64,000 bases of DNA, taken from the NCBI GenBank assembly GCA_001599975.1, contig BCIO01000002.1, positions 1,674,001 to 1,738,000 of the forward strand. Reading direction: 5' to 3'. Below the pieces are notes generated by a model that saw nothing but the letters and a program-made list of their open reading frames with translations, made no database searches and was not told the origin of the DNA. Both the position numbers and the translations under genes were made by a program. Positions 9,860-20,553 of the stretch are shown here, in pieces. Within the stretch, counting starts at the first letter, position 1, and every line of letters begins with the position of its first letter. This DNA comes from Cystobasidiopsis lactophilus (Eukaryota; Basidiomycota; Agaricostilbomycetes; Agaricostilbales; Chionosphaeraceae).

Positions 9860-11743
9860 ATGAGCGTCGTTTTGGGAGTCTCGCTCGGTCGCTCGGTGTC
9901 CAATATTGCCCTCATCGACAAGGCTGGTGCTCCAGCTACGATTGCGGATGACGACGGCGCCAGACAGATCAACAACGCAGTCTCGTTTGCTGGGCAAGAA
10001 GAGGTGAAGCCCATTTCCCGGCACTTTAACGCATCATGCAGCTCTAATGCCGCTGCGTACTAGTACATTGGTGTTCCTGGGCGCAAGCAGCTGGTCCGCA
10101 ACAACGCCAACACGGTCCTGCGCTTCACGGATTTCTTGGGCAAGAGGTATTGACTTTGGCAAATTTTTAATGCGTCTTCTGACACGCTCCCTCTGTGACG
10201 CAGCTACGCTGAGGTCAAGGACGTCAAGTCGCCGTTGAATGCTGCGCAAGTGGTGGACAAGGACGGACAACCGGCCTTCCATTTGGCGCCGCCAGAGGGC
10301 GAAGAGCAGACTCTGACCGCGCTCGAAATCACGACAAAGTTCCTCCAGACCCTCTTCGGCTCCGCCAAGGACTTCCTGGGCCGCATGCCGGACGCTGCCG
10401 TCTTTGCGGTGCCGCAGGACCTGGACGCGAAGGCGTTGGAGGCGCTCAAGGAAGCATCCCAGAAGGCGGGCATTCCCATCAAGCAGTTCATCCCCCAGGT
10501 CGCAGCCGCCGCTCTGGCCTACGGCCTCACTTCTTCGCCCTCCCATACCTCGTTCTCAATAGGCGATCGGAACGTCCTCTTCCTTGACGTTGGCGGATCC
10601 ACCACCACGGCCACCGTCGTTTCTGTCCGCTCCGGCCTGCTCTCTGTCTTGGCCTCCGCTCAGGACTCCAACCTGGGTGGCGACGACCTGGATGCCAAGC
10701 TGGCCGAGTTTTTTGCAAAGGAGTTCACCAAAAAGACCAAGGTGCAGTGGGACCCCAAAAACCACCGCGCGGTGGCAAAGCTGCTTCTCGAAGTCGAAGC
10801 CACCAAGCGCACCCTGTCGGCCAGCACCCAGGCCACTTGCGCTGTCGAATCATTGGCTGAGGGCATGGACTTCAGCGCTACCATCCAGCGCAGCCGGTTC
10901 GACTTGCTCAGCCGGTCCATCTACGACAAGATTGCAGCAAAGGCCATTGATGCCATCAAGCAGGCTGGCTTAGATCCAGTGCAGATCCACGAAGTGGGTG
11001 GCTCATTTCCTTTGCCTGGCTGCCTTTCTGGGTCGGTCTGACGAGGCTCGCCTTGCGGCAATCAGGTCGTTCTGCTTGGCGGTACTACCAAACTGCCGTC
11101 GCTCGTCAGCCACATCCAAGACCTTTTCCCTTCCCGCACCGCCATCAACTCTCAGATCGACCCCGACGAAGTGATTGCCAAGGGCTGCGCTCTGCAGGGC
11201 GAGCTTCTCTTCAACACTCCCTCTTCCAACGCACTTGACCTCTCCGCTGTCGACAAGACGACTGCCAGCGTCAACGCCCTTTCGAAGCCACTGGGCCTGT
11301 TGCTCGGCTCCAAGCCCGACTCCGACCGGTTTGCATTGCTTCTAGACCAGAACACACCCCTCCCCGCCCGGAAATCAATAGACATTTCAGTGCCAGCCTC
11401 CTCCGACAAGGCCGCCTCCGTCGTCCTTTCGCTGTGGGAAGGCGAGCATTCCGTCAAGGTGGAGATGCCGGCGGCCAACGGCTCGGCGGCGAAGAAGGAC
11501 GATGACGAGGATGACTTATCAGATGAGGAGCCAGAGGAGATCCGGACCCCAGTTTTGAAGGCGACCAAGCTGATCGGCAACTTGGTGGCCAAGGTGGACG
11601 GCGCAGTTGTTGGCAAGGGGCGCAATGCGGAACCGGCCAAGGTCGTGCTGACCGTCACTATCAACGCGGACGGCAAGAGCGGCAGCTTGACAGCCAAGCA
11701 GCAACTCGGCAAGGCGGCAGAGCTCTTCAGGTTGGACTTTTAG
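9860..11743 (+). CDS. SSZ1: Ribosome-associated Hsp70 Ssz1
   Basis: Atypical Hsp70 that pairs with zuotin (Zuo1) as the ribosome-associated complex at the nascent-chain exit. Four exons: 9860-10003, 10064-10146, 10204-10993 and 11066-11743. The ATPase domain begins VVLGVSLGRSVSNIALIDKA, a short-loop Ssz1-type start rather than the canonical Hsp70 GTTNS, and continues with YIGVPGRKQLVRNNAN, LFLDVGGSTTTATVV, NLGGDDLDAKLAEFF and VVLLGGTTKLPSLVSHIQ. The C-terminal part is shorter and more divergent than in canonical Hsp70, with an acidic stretch (DDDEDDLSDEEPEE), as expected for Ssz1. The gene is head-to-head with RCF1. Confidence 0.94.
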
Positions 11744-11952
11744 ATTTGCGGCTCTTCGTTTAGAGGGTGCCCCGGCTTTTAGACAAAATGTGCCGGTGTC
11801 AGGCACTGGATACCTCTCTGGCATTCTTGTTTGCAAGACTTACATCCGATCCTCGCGACGCTGCGTCATCCTGCTCCAGAGTCTCAGCACCCGCGTCGTG
11901 GTTTTGAAGAGGAGCAAGAGCAGGAATCGGCTTGCTGTTGAGTCCCGTAGAC

Positions 11953-12465
11953 TCACCAGTTCTTCTTGCCTGTGATCTCAAGTCATTTTTGTCAGTATAG
12001 CTGATGGGAGCCAAGGGAGAAAGCCAAGGAGAGAGGAGGAAAGCGCTGAGGGGATGATCGAAGACCTTACATTCTCTGAATGCTTTGAAGTAATCGGTGC
12101 ACAGGGATTTGTCGTACGAGTTGACCTGCTTTGGAGCTTGAGACGGATCCCCGTATACACCAACAGCCAGACTCACGTCTAGACACCTGCAGTGGAGGGG
12201 CGATTTAGCCTGCTTCCAGAGGCTAGCTTGCAACGGAAAGCGGGCCCACCTCATAGAATCATCCCTTGCTTGTTCGCATGGATCGACACTGCAGGTGGCA
12301 TTGGACTGCGGCGTTGGAAACTCCTCGACGGAATCGCGCTCACAACTTGGACTGGTCGCCCTTTTTGTAGATCGCGCGGTAGTTCTGGGAGGGCGCAGAT
12401 GAGGGCTCGTTCAGCTCCTTCTTGTTACTCTTGAGCTCTTCGCCGATGGGGACTCTTGTGGTCAT
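11953..12465 (-). CDS. COX23: Twin CX9C protein Cox23
   Basis: Small intermembrane-space protein (CHCHD7/Cox23) needed for cytochrome oxidase assembly and copper supply. From ATG 12465 the N-terminus is polar; an intron joins codons at KGDQSK-F-VDPCEQAR, and two more short introns rebuild the CHCH fold: C-EQARDDSMR-C and C-TDYFKAFRE-C, both exact CX9C motifs. The last exon most simply ends ...ECKKNW with the stop at 11953; another acceptor four bases earlier would give a longer tail. The mature protein is about 80 residues. A larger open frame on the same strand (12340-12891) only overlaps by chance with its first exon. The four-exon structure for so short a protein shows the intron density here. 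Confidence 0.87.
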
Positions 12466-12764
12466 TTCGAGGCGGAGTTGGATGTCAGGCTCCAAAGTTG
12501 AAGCTAAAGGGAGAAATGCCTTTTGGTTCTGTACGTCCAACGTCTGCTCTTCTTGAAGCATTGCGAGCAACATATATCTACCAGATATCATTCCGGCCCT
12601 TAACGCTGCACTATTCGAGTCACTGCGCTCGTCCATTGACTCAAAGTCAGAGTCTCCTGTTGCAACCTGCACCGCTTCGTTGCCTTCGCCCTGGTTCCCC
12701 TCGGTATACACAACCTCAAAACGAGCTTCCCAGACGCCAAGAGCGAAGCTTGTAATCCGGTTCA

Positions 12765-14341
12765 ATGGGCGGTCTGGCTTTCCAGCAGGCAGGACTGGAT
12801 ACTCCGCGCCTCGACCACGCTGCTTATCTTGAGCTGTGTGCTGTCTACCAGGAGAAGATTCTGTCGCTGTTCGAAGCTGTTCGCATCCCACCGCCTGATT
12901 GCGCGAGCGTCACGCATGGCGATGTCGACTTACTCGTGCACTCGCCACTCGCGTCTGATTCCTCCAACGCCGCGGTTTCTTCTCTTCTCGGGGCAGTTCG
13001 ATATATCGAACTAAAGAACTCGCAAACGACGAACTTCGCGGTGCCCCGAGGCGACGGCACCTTTGTTCAGGTTGATGTTCGAAGATGTTTGCCCGGAGAC
13101 CTCGAGGGAGAAGTCCTGCTCCATTCTTACGGAAGGCTAGGTTTGTCTGAATTAGCATTTATGGCGTCAATCAACGCATCAGGCTCATCAAGCGAGTTAG
13201 GGCACATTTTGACCAAGGCAGTGGCTCTTTATGGCTTGTCCATCAAGCCAGCGGGCCTGTTCAGCGCATCGAAGTCTCCAGCCTTCTGTCTCTCGACCGA
13301 TATCATTCGGGTCCTGTCCTTTTTTGGCCTCGACGCCCAGAAATACATCGATGGCTTCCAGACCAGGAGCGAGGTCTTCCAGTGGCTCGAGGCGGCTCAA
13401 TTCTTGGACCAGCCATTTATGGCTGTTTGGGATGCTCAGGCTGTTGTCAAGGGCTCCGAATCCCAGCAGTCGATGCTCAGCGAGTGGCAAGCTCGGCGGT
13501 GTTCCAAGCAGCCTCAGATTGTTGTTGATCCGAAGAAGGCTTTGCAAGCGGCTTTGGACTTCTTTGGCGTTCGTGCAAGCTACGACCAATGGCAAGCAGT
13601 CCAAACGAGAGAGCTGGCTTCAAAATAGGCGCAGAAGGCCAAGGACCAAGCTGCCCGAGAGGCTGTCGTCGAAAGGCTGGCTGGCCTGTCGGGGCTTTCC
13701 GGCAAAGAAAAGGCGGCGATGGCAGCTCAAGTCAGAGAGGAGATGTCTTCAAAGATAGAACGCTCTTATGGGGTCATTCCGTTGATGATGTCGGAAGCCG
13801 GAGGAGACGAGCTGGACACATTGGTCATTCAACACGCTTCGGACAAATCCTGGGTTGGTGAAGATCTCTGCGCGCTCTATTTTACAGCCTGCTAAAGACT
13901 ACATCCGCAGGGTTTCCCCAAAGGGTACGTTTGGTGGCGGCGAGCCCCCTGGACCGACGCTGATAGCTAGATGCTCAGGCATCCAGAAGCTGAAGATGTG
14001 TCTCCCCAAACGAGTGCTATTCGCGAGCTGCGAGAAGAGACTGGCTTGGTCGCTGAAGCGTGTGTGGCGGCATCATTCTAAATTGGCCCTCGATTGACAC
14101 GGACTACAGGTCGTCGCTGTCCAGCAAATCTTATTCGACGTCGTACTTCAACCCCGTCACGAAGATGCAGAAGACAGTTGAGTTCTGGACCGCCACCATT
14201 TCATGGCAGCCCGTTGTCTTGCAGGCGGCCGAAGTGGCGGACTGGAAGAGAGTGCCTTTGCGCCTTGCTGCCCAGCATCTCACTTATAAAGAAGACAAGG
14301 ACATGGTAGTCTTGGTGATCCAAGATGTACTCCATCGATGA
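12765..14341 (+). CDS. Nucleotidyltransferase-like domain joined to a Nudix hydrolase
   Basis: The first exon (12765-13568) encodes an unfamiliar protein with a nucleotidyltransferase-like motif (GGLAF at the start, then THGDVDLLVHSP). A TAG follows in the same frame at 13626, but a 60-bp intron (13569-13628, GTTCGT...AAATAG) would remove it, and the frame then continues through an Ala-rich linker into a Nudix domain. Introns 13854-13910, 13925-13978 and 14060-14109 rebuild DKSWGFPKGHPEAED and IRELREETGLVAEA, a Nudix box (REx2EExG) with one extra residue, followed by MQKTVEFWTATISW. Nudix enzymes hydrolyse nucleoside or inositol diphosphates. It could instead be two genes, the second starting at an ATG near 13723. 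The exact 3' end is uncertain. Confidence 0.6.
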
Positions 14342-14655
14342 AGCGGCTCACAAGCACTCGGCCAAACTTCCAGTCTTTGTCCGCTTCACCAGGGTAGATG
14401 CTCTTTTTGTTTCCTCCGCATCAACCATCTCACCCCCTCAAAACTTCTACAGCTCGACACACGACAATATCATGCCCTTTTTGAAGTGGCTGAGGAGCCT
14501 CAAGCGCAAGAAGGCCAGAGTGTGTGGACATATCCGTAAGCATTTGTTGCCGCCAGCGTAGTCTACAACACCACTCAGCTTTGACACTACAGGGCGCATT
14601 GACGGATGCCTGTACTGCTACTGCCAAATCCAAGAGTGGCCAGCGGACCCTCAGC
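14342..14655 (+). other. Uncertain stretch: possible 3' exons or upstream exons
   Basis: Splice-like signals occur here (an acceptor at about 14452, a donor GTAAGC at 14536, an acceptor at 14592). One reading joins short open pieces ending WTYP and a stop near 14540, which could be the true last exon of the Nudix gene; another feeds into the Ser/Pro-rich gene. None of the joined frames resembles a protein I know, so I leave it open. Confidence 0.3.
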
Positions 14656-15674
14656 ATGCCCGCGTTTCGCCCGCTCAAGACGAGCCCAGTGCGTCTGCCT
14701 TCTATACGATCACATGTGCCCTCTTTCTCATCCACAATCCAATAGGCATAAGTTTTGAAACCGTGCGACTATCTGTCCTCCAGCCCAGCTCGAGCGCCTT
14801 CCAAGAGCAGATTGTTCAGCCCGCGATCACCACTTTCGAAAGGTGCTCACGCACGTCCACCTCGGCCGACTCCGTCTGTAGCCTGAAGAGAATCAGCAGG
14901 GTTCAGCCTCCTCCCGAAATTTCAGCAGATTTTGACCAGCTCGAAGTGGTGTCCGATGAATGCAGCGCTCAAGAGGTGGCAGACACCTGCGAGGAGAACG
15001 CCTTGACCGACATGTCCTATATTCGACTCTTCATTCCGACGCCACCAAAGCAAAGAGCGGACAGCGGTGGTCAAGTGGGGCAAGAGACGAAGCCGCCCGC
15101 CCTCAAGCGTTACAACTCCCTCACTACTCGAAGGCAGTCTAAGGTGAGTTTCGATCCAAAGCAAAGCAACGGAGTCTAACACTCGTGCTTGACTCGCTTC
15201 CAGCTTGCGGATCTGGACATAGTCCCCCAGCTACTGCGGGCGCGCTCGGTTCCTTCACTGTCTCAATTCGCAGCCAGCACTCCTGACGCGACACTACCGA
15301 AGAAGCCAGCCGACGTACTTGATTCGCCATCGGATCCTCTGGCTAACGACCCGTTCAGGCCGGCTTATCGCAGACCGAGCGCCACTTTCACCACCAAACC
15401 CCTCTCGCCTCGCCGTAGCCGAACCAACACGCTGACCCACCGCGGCGGTTCCCTTCTCAAGACCTCGCCATCCCCCACCAAAGGGTCTCCATCTTCTCGC
15501 CTACGCCGATTCGTGCTCGACGTCGAGAACACACCTCAAAGATTCTCCGAGTTTGGGCGACCAGCCCACGGCCTTGCCAAGCCCGCTTCCAGAAGCGACC
15601 TCACCGCTCGCCGCCGGGCCCGGAACGCCCTCAAACCAGAAACTCAGGACTCGCCTGTTCGATTTGTTAGATAG
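14656..15674 (+). CDS. Ser/Pro-rich protein of unknown function
   Basis: Unrecognised protein built from three exons (14656-14715, 14784-15143, 15204-15674), each joining cleanly in phase. It is rich in Ser, Pro, Thr and Arg with many SP and TP sites and basic patches (LSPRRSRTNTL, SPSPTKGSPSSRLRRF), the composition of a phosphorylated nuclear or cell-cycle protein. No catalytic domain or membrane segment is visible. The start ATG 14656 is chosen because the frame is open from there, but upstream exons are possible. The tail carries more basic runs (LTARRRARNAL). Function unknown. Confidence 0.55.
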
Positions 15675-15984
15675 AGGAGAAGGAGAGCAAGCTGGATTGG
15701 CTCTTGGCCGATAGACTAATGTGCGGGCGGAAACCAAAGGACACTCTCAAAGTGACTCTGACAAACTTCGACTGTTTTTCTTGGAATGTTGAACAATTAC
15801 AAGGTGGTAGCTTCGGAACCTGTCTGGGGTTTGGCGTATCCGAAAGGAGGGAGAAGAAAAATGCTACGCGGAACCCGGGACCTGCCCTTCGCCCGCTGCG
15901 TCGTCCGTCTGTCGTAATGATCTTGATACAAGAGGCTGTTGATGGCCATTGGCATCGCCCTGTATACTAAAGTTTAGCGACAGC
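15675..15984. other. Intergenic, tail-to-tail
   Basis: 310 bp between the convergent ends of the Ser/Pro-rich gene and STE50. I see no gene, RNA or repeat; it should hold both 3' ends. Confidence 0.55.
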
Positions 15985-18593
15985 TTAATACGTGGTGCGA
16001 AGTGAGCCCACCTCGGTTTTCTTGACGACCTTCCCGATGAACCTGCCAGGTATCAAGTTCGCCTTTAAGATCTGCTATATCTGAGGAGAGACGCTAACTC
16101 ACCAACTTGGCGCCCACCCGCGCTGCCCCGAATCCTCCTTGATAGCGTACGACCAGCTGTGGCGACATGTCAGACACTGAACCAATGTTCACAAGAGGCT
16201 GGGAGCACGCACTGGTTGTATCGCTTGTAGACCCTGAGCATATCGCCGGTGAGCAGCCTGAGCTCGTCGCTGCCGCCCGTCTTGTAGTCCATCAGCGCGA
16301 TGCCGGGGGTCGAGACGGAGAGGATGTTCTTGGGGTTGATGGGCACGACCGAGGCGTTCGTCAAGGAGCAGCCGTCCATCGTCGATAGGTGGCTGGGCGA
16401 AACCGACGTCTCCAAAAGACAGCCGGCTGGCACCTGCGCGCGCCTCAGAATGAGATGTGTGAGCTGAGCTTCAGAGGGGCCGAGGCTTACCCAACCGGGC
16501 TTTTCCAACTCCCCATCGGTAGCTGGTTCTCTGTAAACGATCCACCAGCCTTTAGACTGCAAGTTGGCAACATCTAAGAAATCATTTTCTCGAAAAGGGG
16601 AGTGGCCTTCAACGCACCTTGCTGAGGACGACAAACGTGTCGCCGACGCCGACGTCAAACTCGTCGTCGCGGTCGGCCAGGTAAGGATAGATGGAGATGC
16701 AGTACCCTTTGATGGTCGACGTGCCCGGGGCAGGCAAAGGGTGCGGGTGCGGGCTGGGGCTCTCCTTCTTCTCGCCTCCTCCACTGATGGCGGAGTCGCC
16801 GTCCCTCAAAGTGAGCGTCCCCTCGTCTTCCCCTCCTGCACCACTGGCCTTTTCCTTCTCCTTCGCCCGCTTCTCCCGCCTGGAGGCGTGCTTTTGAGAG
16901 GCGACGTGGATGGGGGACTTGATGTCCTTGATGTGCCTGAGCATGAACACCGGCTCCTGCCCCGAGTCCTTCAGCTTTTGGAACAGCAGCAAGGGCTTCT
17001 CGTCGTAGGACAGGCAGCGCTCCGTCGTGCCGCCGCCGTAGCAGATGAAGAGCGCGTAGTGGCGCCAGTCGTCCGGGATCTTGTACTTTTTGAGCGCGGC
17101 GGGCAGCACTTTGAAGCACGGGTCGGTCAGCGTGACCTTGAAGGACCGCTGGTACTCGTTCGCGGTGGCCGGGCGGGACCCGGAGGAAGACGAGCCGCCA
17201 CCACCGCCAGCCGAGGTGGTTGTGGTCGGCGCGTGGCCTGTGGCGGTGCCAGGTCGAGAGGAGACGTCGGAGGAGACGGAGCCGCGGTAGTTGCCGCCGC
17301 CGATGCCGAGGGAGGATGGAGCGGTGGAGGCGGTGGCGGTGGAGGCGTTGGAGATCATGGAAGCGGTGTTGTTGACGGACCTGATGGAGGAGTGGTTGGG
17401 AGAAGGGTGCGTCGGCGTGTTGGGGGAGCTGGCTGAGTTGGGGAGGCCCGAGGGGGTGAGGGGCGGCGGGGGGTGGCCAAAGCCGGAGGAGGAGTGGCCA
17501 AAGGAGGAGTCGAGGGAGGAGAAGAGGGAGGCCTGGCCGCGCATGGCCGAGTCGGACAGGGTCTCGGCGTGTTGGAAGGGCGAGTCGCGGGGGCTGGCGG
17601 CGGGCGAGGCCTGCGGGCTGGGCTCGAGCTGGTGGCCGACGCCCTTCTGGTAGGCGGAGTAGTAGTGGGAAGTGGAGGGGTGCTGCAACGAGTTGGAGCG
17701 GTGCAAGCCACCGCTGCTGCTGGCGGCGCCGGCGGTCGTTTCTGAGGTGGCCGCGTTGGAGAGGGGGTGTGGGAAGTGAGGGCCAATGGGCGACCTTGCT
17801 GGCCGACCGTTGAGCCTGGAGAGGGAGTCGGGCTCCTGTTTGGACAAGTAGCATTACCTTCAATAAGAGGAAAGATCGAAGGGGGCAGACGGACCTTGGT
17901 GTAGAGGGCCTTTGAGATGACATTCACTTCGTCCCTGAAGCCGGTGATGGTCTCTGACAGCCGCTTGACGTCCTGCTCCAGCGACTTGATCCGGTCGTCT
18001 GTGTCAACACAACAAAGCTTTGACCCTGTGACCAAGTGAAGGGAACAAGGGGAGCCATGCGCACCTCTCTCGCTGAGCATTTCCATCATGCGCGCCGGTG
18101 GAATCACGCCGGACGGGCTGTCCAAGATGATTTGGTCCATGTCCTCCGCTGTTGCACACACATTACTTAAGCCAAAGACCAAGGCCAAGTGGAAGAACGC
18201 ACTCGGCGGTCGCCAATGCCCTTCCTCAATCGGCACATCATCCCGCACTTTGTAGTTGTACACCGTCTTGAGGATGGCGAGTCGTTGGCCCTGTTTAGCA
18301 TTAATTGAGCTGTGTTGCGATGATCTGGGCCCAACAGACGACGCACGACCGAGTGGACGCCAATGTCCTTGAGCGCCTCATGATCCATGTGCACCAGGAT
18401 GGCGCCGTCGATATTGTGGTCTGAACTGTGCTTTCAGCCCCACGAACCCTGCCTGGCTTAACAGTCGCTGCTCACCATTCAGCTGGATCTCGTAGAACGG
18501 GTAGCCCAGGCCAGTGAGCAGGAAGTGCACGTCCGCGACCGACCACTCCTCGATCGGGCCCAGCAGCGGGTCGTACTCGCCTCCTCGCTGCAT
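15985..18593 (-). CDS. STE50: MAPK adaptor Ste50 with SAM, RA and two SH3 domains
   Basis: Adaptor that couples the MAPKKK Ste11 to upstream GTPase and osmosensor signals. From ATG 18593 it has a SAM domain (EEWSVADVHFLLTGLG, then ALKDIGVHSVVRRL), a predicted coiled coil near 17900-18000 (DRIKSLEQDVKRLSETITGF), a long Ser/Pro/Gly-rich linker, and a Ras-association domain near 16930-17150 (YQRSFKVTLTDPCFKVL, PDDWRHYALFICYG). Two SH3 domains follow: one at GYCISIYPYLADRDDEFDVG...GWWIVYRE, and one at IALMDYKTGGSDELRLLTGD...HWSYAIKED...RGWAPSWFIGK. Yeast Ste50 lacks the SH3 domains; as I recall, SH3-bearing Ste50 is a basidiomycete trait, which supports the assignment of the organism. At least seven introns. 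The N-terminal exon may not be the first. Confidence 0.92.
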
Positions 18594-18757
18594 TCTGGCT
18601 CGCCTTTCCTCAATTCATTTAAAAGGGGGAGGAGGTGGCCCCAAGTTGGCCGCCGATGCAAACAGCGAAACTCGTCGCTCCGAGCCAACCTCAGCCAACT
18701 CAGGTGAAACCCATTTTCAAAGCTGGTGACCCAAACGATTTCATCATCCCCTATGGT

Positions 18758-19537
18758 TCAGAAGAACTTGGCCAAGTCTGCCAAAGCCTCGACTCGCTTG
18801 TGCTTCCTGTGAATTGCCCATTCTAAGTGCGGGCGCATGACGAGGTTGGCATGAACTCACGAATCCTGCACGACCGAAGGGCTGGCGTCGCCGCTGTAAG
18901 AGACGCCTGTAGAACAAAGTCAGAAGGAAGGGCAGGGCACAAGGGGAAGGCAAAGGTGGCGCCTTACTCCAGGACACGAAGGTCGAGTTGTTGGAGGTGA
19001 CCGACTCGACTTTGAGGGTGTGCAACGCGCTCGACTGAACGGCCAGCAATTTGAGCTTCACAAGAGACAGAGATGGAAGGCAGCCACGCAACGTATTCGA
19101 CTTCAGGCGAGGACTCGACCACTTCGAAGGACAGGCTGCGAGGCTCCAGGCTGGAGAAGGCCACGACGCGGATCTTTTGCTTGGTGCCGTCCTTGAAGGT
19201 CAGCACGTGCGTGGTGGAGACTGACACGCAGCCAGCTTTCAGGTTTTGCTTTCCAGTGCCAACACCATCGCACACAACGCACAGGCATCAACTTCGCCAG
19301 TCTCGACCTTGGCGCTCGCAATCAAGCTCCAGAACTTGAACCTGTGCTCTTTGAAACTGAGCTTCAACAGATCCACAGCCCAAGAACACAAGCAGCGCGC
19401 ACTCCAGAGAACTGATGGCAGCTGTTGACAGGGCGTTTCAACTTCAAGCTTTCAAACGTTCGCTCGTCCAGGAGCTCACCAAAGACCTGGTTGATGGGGG
19501 CGTTGACTACCGTGGATTCCGTGATGAACGAAGACAT
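18758..19537 (-). CDS. START-like (SRPBCC/Bet v 1 fold) lipid-binding-type protein
   Basis: Small protein of about 150 residues that appears only after joining six or so short exons from ATG 19537. The spliced reading begins MSSFITESTVVNAPINQVF, passes through HRFKFWSLIASAKVETGEVD, GCVSVSTTHVLTFKDGTKQ, KIRVVAFSSLEPRSLSFEVV, then LKLLAVQSSALHTLKVESV, and ends STFVSWSVSYSGDASPSV and HKRVEALADLAKFF. That order of strand motifs and a C-terminal helix (ALADLAKF) is typical of the polyketide-cyclase/Bet v 1-like SRPBCC fold, which binds hydrophobic ligands in a cavity. Ligand and role are unknown. Some splice sites, including a 43-bp intron, are inferred from fold continuity alone. Confidence 0.68.
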
Positions 19538-20553
19538 GGTTGGTCCTTTGGCGGTTCTGGAAGAAGGAGAAAGTTTTGGGGATCGTCCTTGCCTCTCCGC
19601 GCCACGTGCGATGACGGTGGCAAATGGGCCTTCTTCGCTCCTTGTCCCAACTCGACCAGACGCTCAGTACCTGACTGCTTTGTGGATTCCAATGCTCGCT
19701 GGACAGGTTCTCGTTCCCCGGCGATTTTCTGCTGTGCAATTCCGTTTTTATGGTCGTCTCTGTTTGGTGATCTGCGTGCCCACGTTGCGATTCCTGCTCG
19801 TTGGCGTCACAAGGCTCCTCTGCACAATACCATGCTCGACGCCCACCTTGGTAGGCCGGCCACTCAACCTGCAAGAACCAAGATGTTGCGCGTCAAGATA
19901 CTTTCAAGGGCTTCTTCACGCGTTTGCGGATATGTTGCACGCGACCTCGCATTTCAAGAGCCAGCATACAGGTCGTCGTATCTCGACAAAGGCTCCTCAG
20001 TGGAAGATGGGCTTCTTAACGGCGCCACTTGCTACCGGTCACGTTGAACAGATTGGCCACATGTAGCAGTCGCTCTCACCGCCAATCTGGCGACCATTCC
20101 CACCACCACATCAAACATAAGGCATCTCGTGATAATGGCCTGACGACGTCGGCTGAGTCTGCCTATCAGTAGTGACTGAGCACCAGAACCTCGTCCCAGT
20201 CAGCCATTACCACCGTACGGTTTTCCTTGGTACAATGGCAACTTCCTCGGTCGCGGAGTATGATTGAAGTGTTGTCATGCATTAGGCCATGCAATAGCGC
20301 TTATAAGGAAAGGCGCGGTCCGGATTAAGGAGCGAGGAGGTGTCTGAAAGCGAAGCGGCAATCTTGTAACGCTTGCTCATTCGCGAAAGCACGCTAATGG
20401 AATGAAAACCTTACGCTTTTGCATGTCTCCCTTTCATTTGAGGCATAGCACCAGCAGTGTTAACAACTGGGATGCAGCACCTGAGAACTTCGGCTGACCT
20501 CCTAGCCCGACTCGTAGCCTCAATACACCACGAACCATGCCAGATACCCTAAA
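19538..20553. other. Intergenic, about 1 kb
   Basis: Roughly 1 kb between divergent genes. Open frames on both strands (up to 213 codons on the plus strand) lack domains and show no exon-like structure. A CACGTG E-box lies at 19603-19608, within 70 bp of the START-like gene's start. No tRNA or repeat found. Confidence 0.5.

Noticed and set aside
12340-12891. 183-codon minus-strand open frame as a separate gene
   Set aside because: Only its last part is used, as the first exon of COX23 from ATG 12465; the rest lies over the plus-strand gene start and resembles nothing.
13626-13628. In-frame TAG taken as a disabling stop in the nucleotidyltransferase/Nudix gene
   Set aside because: A 60-bp in-phase intron ends exactly there and the following sequence is coding-like, so a pseudogene is not needed.
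16655-17923. 422-codon Arg/Pro/Leu-rich minus-strand frame
   Set aside because: It is the out-of-frame shadow of the Ste50 linker, produced by GC-rich repeated codons.
19425-20066. 213-codon plus-strand frame in the 1-kb gap
   Set aside because: Overlaps the START-like gene's first exon on the other strand and shows no domain or membrane pattern; kept as intergenic.
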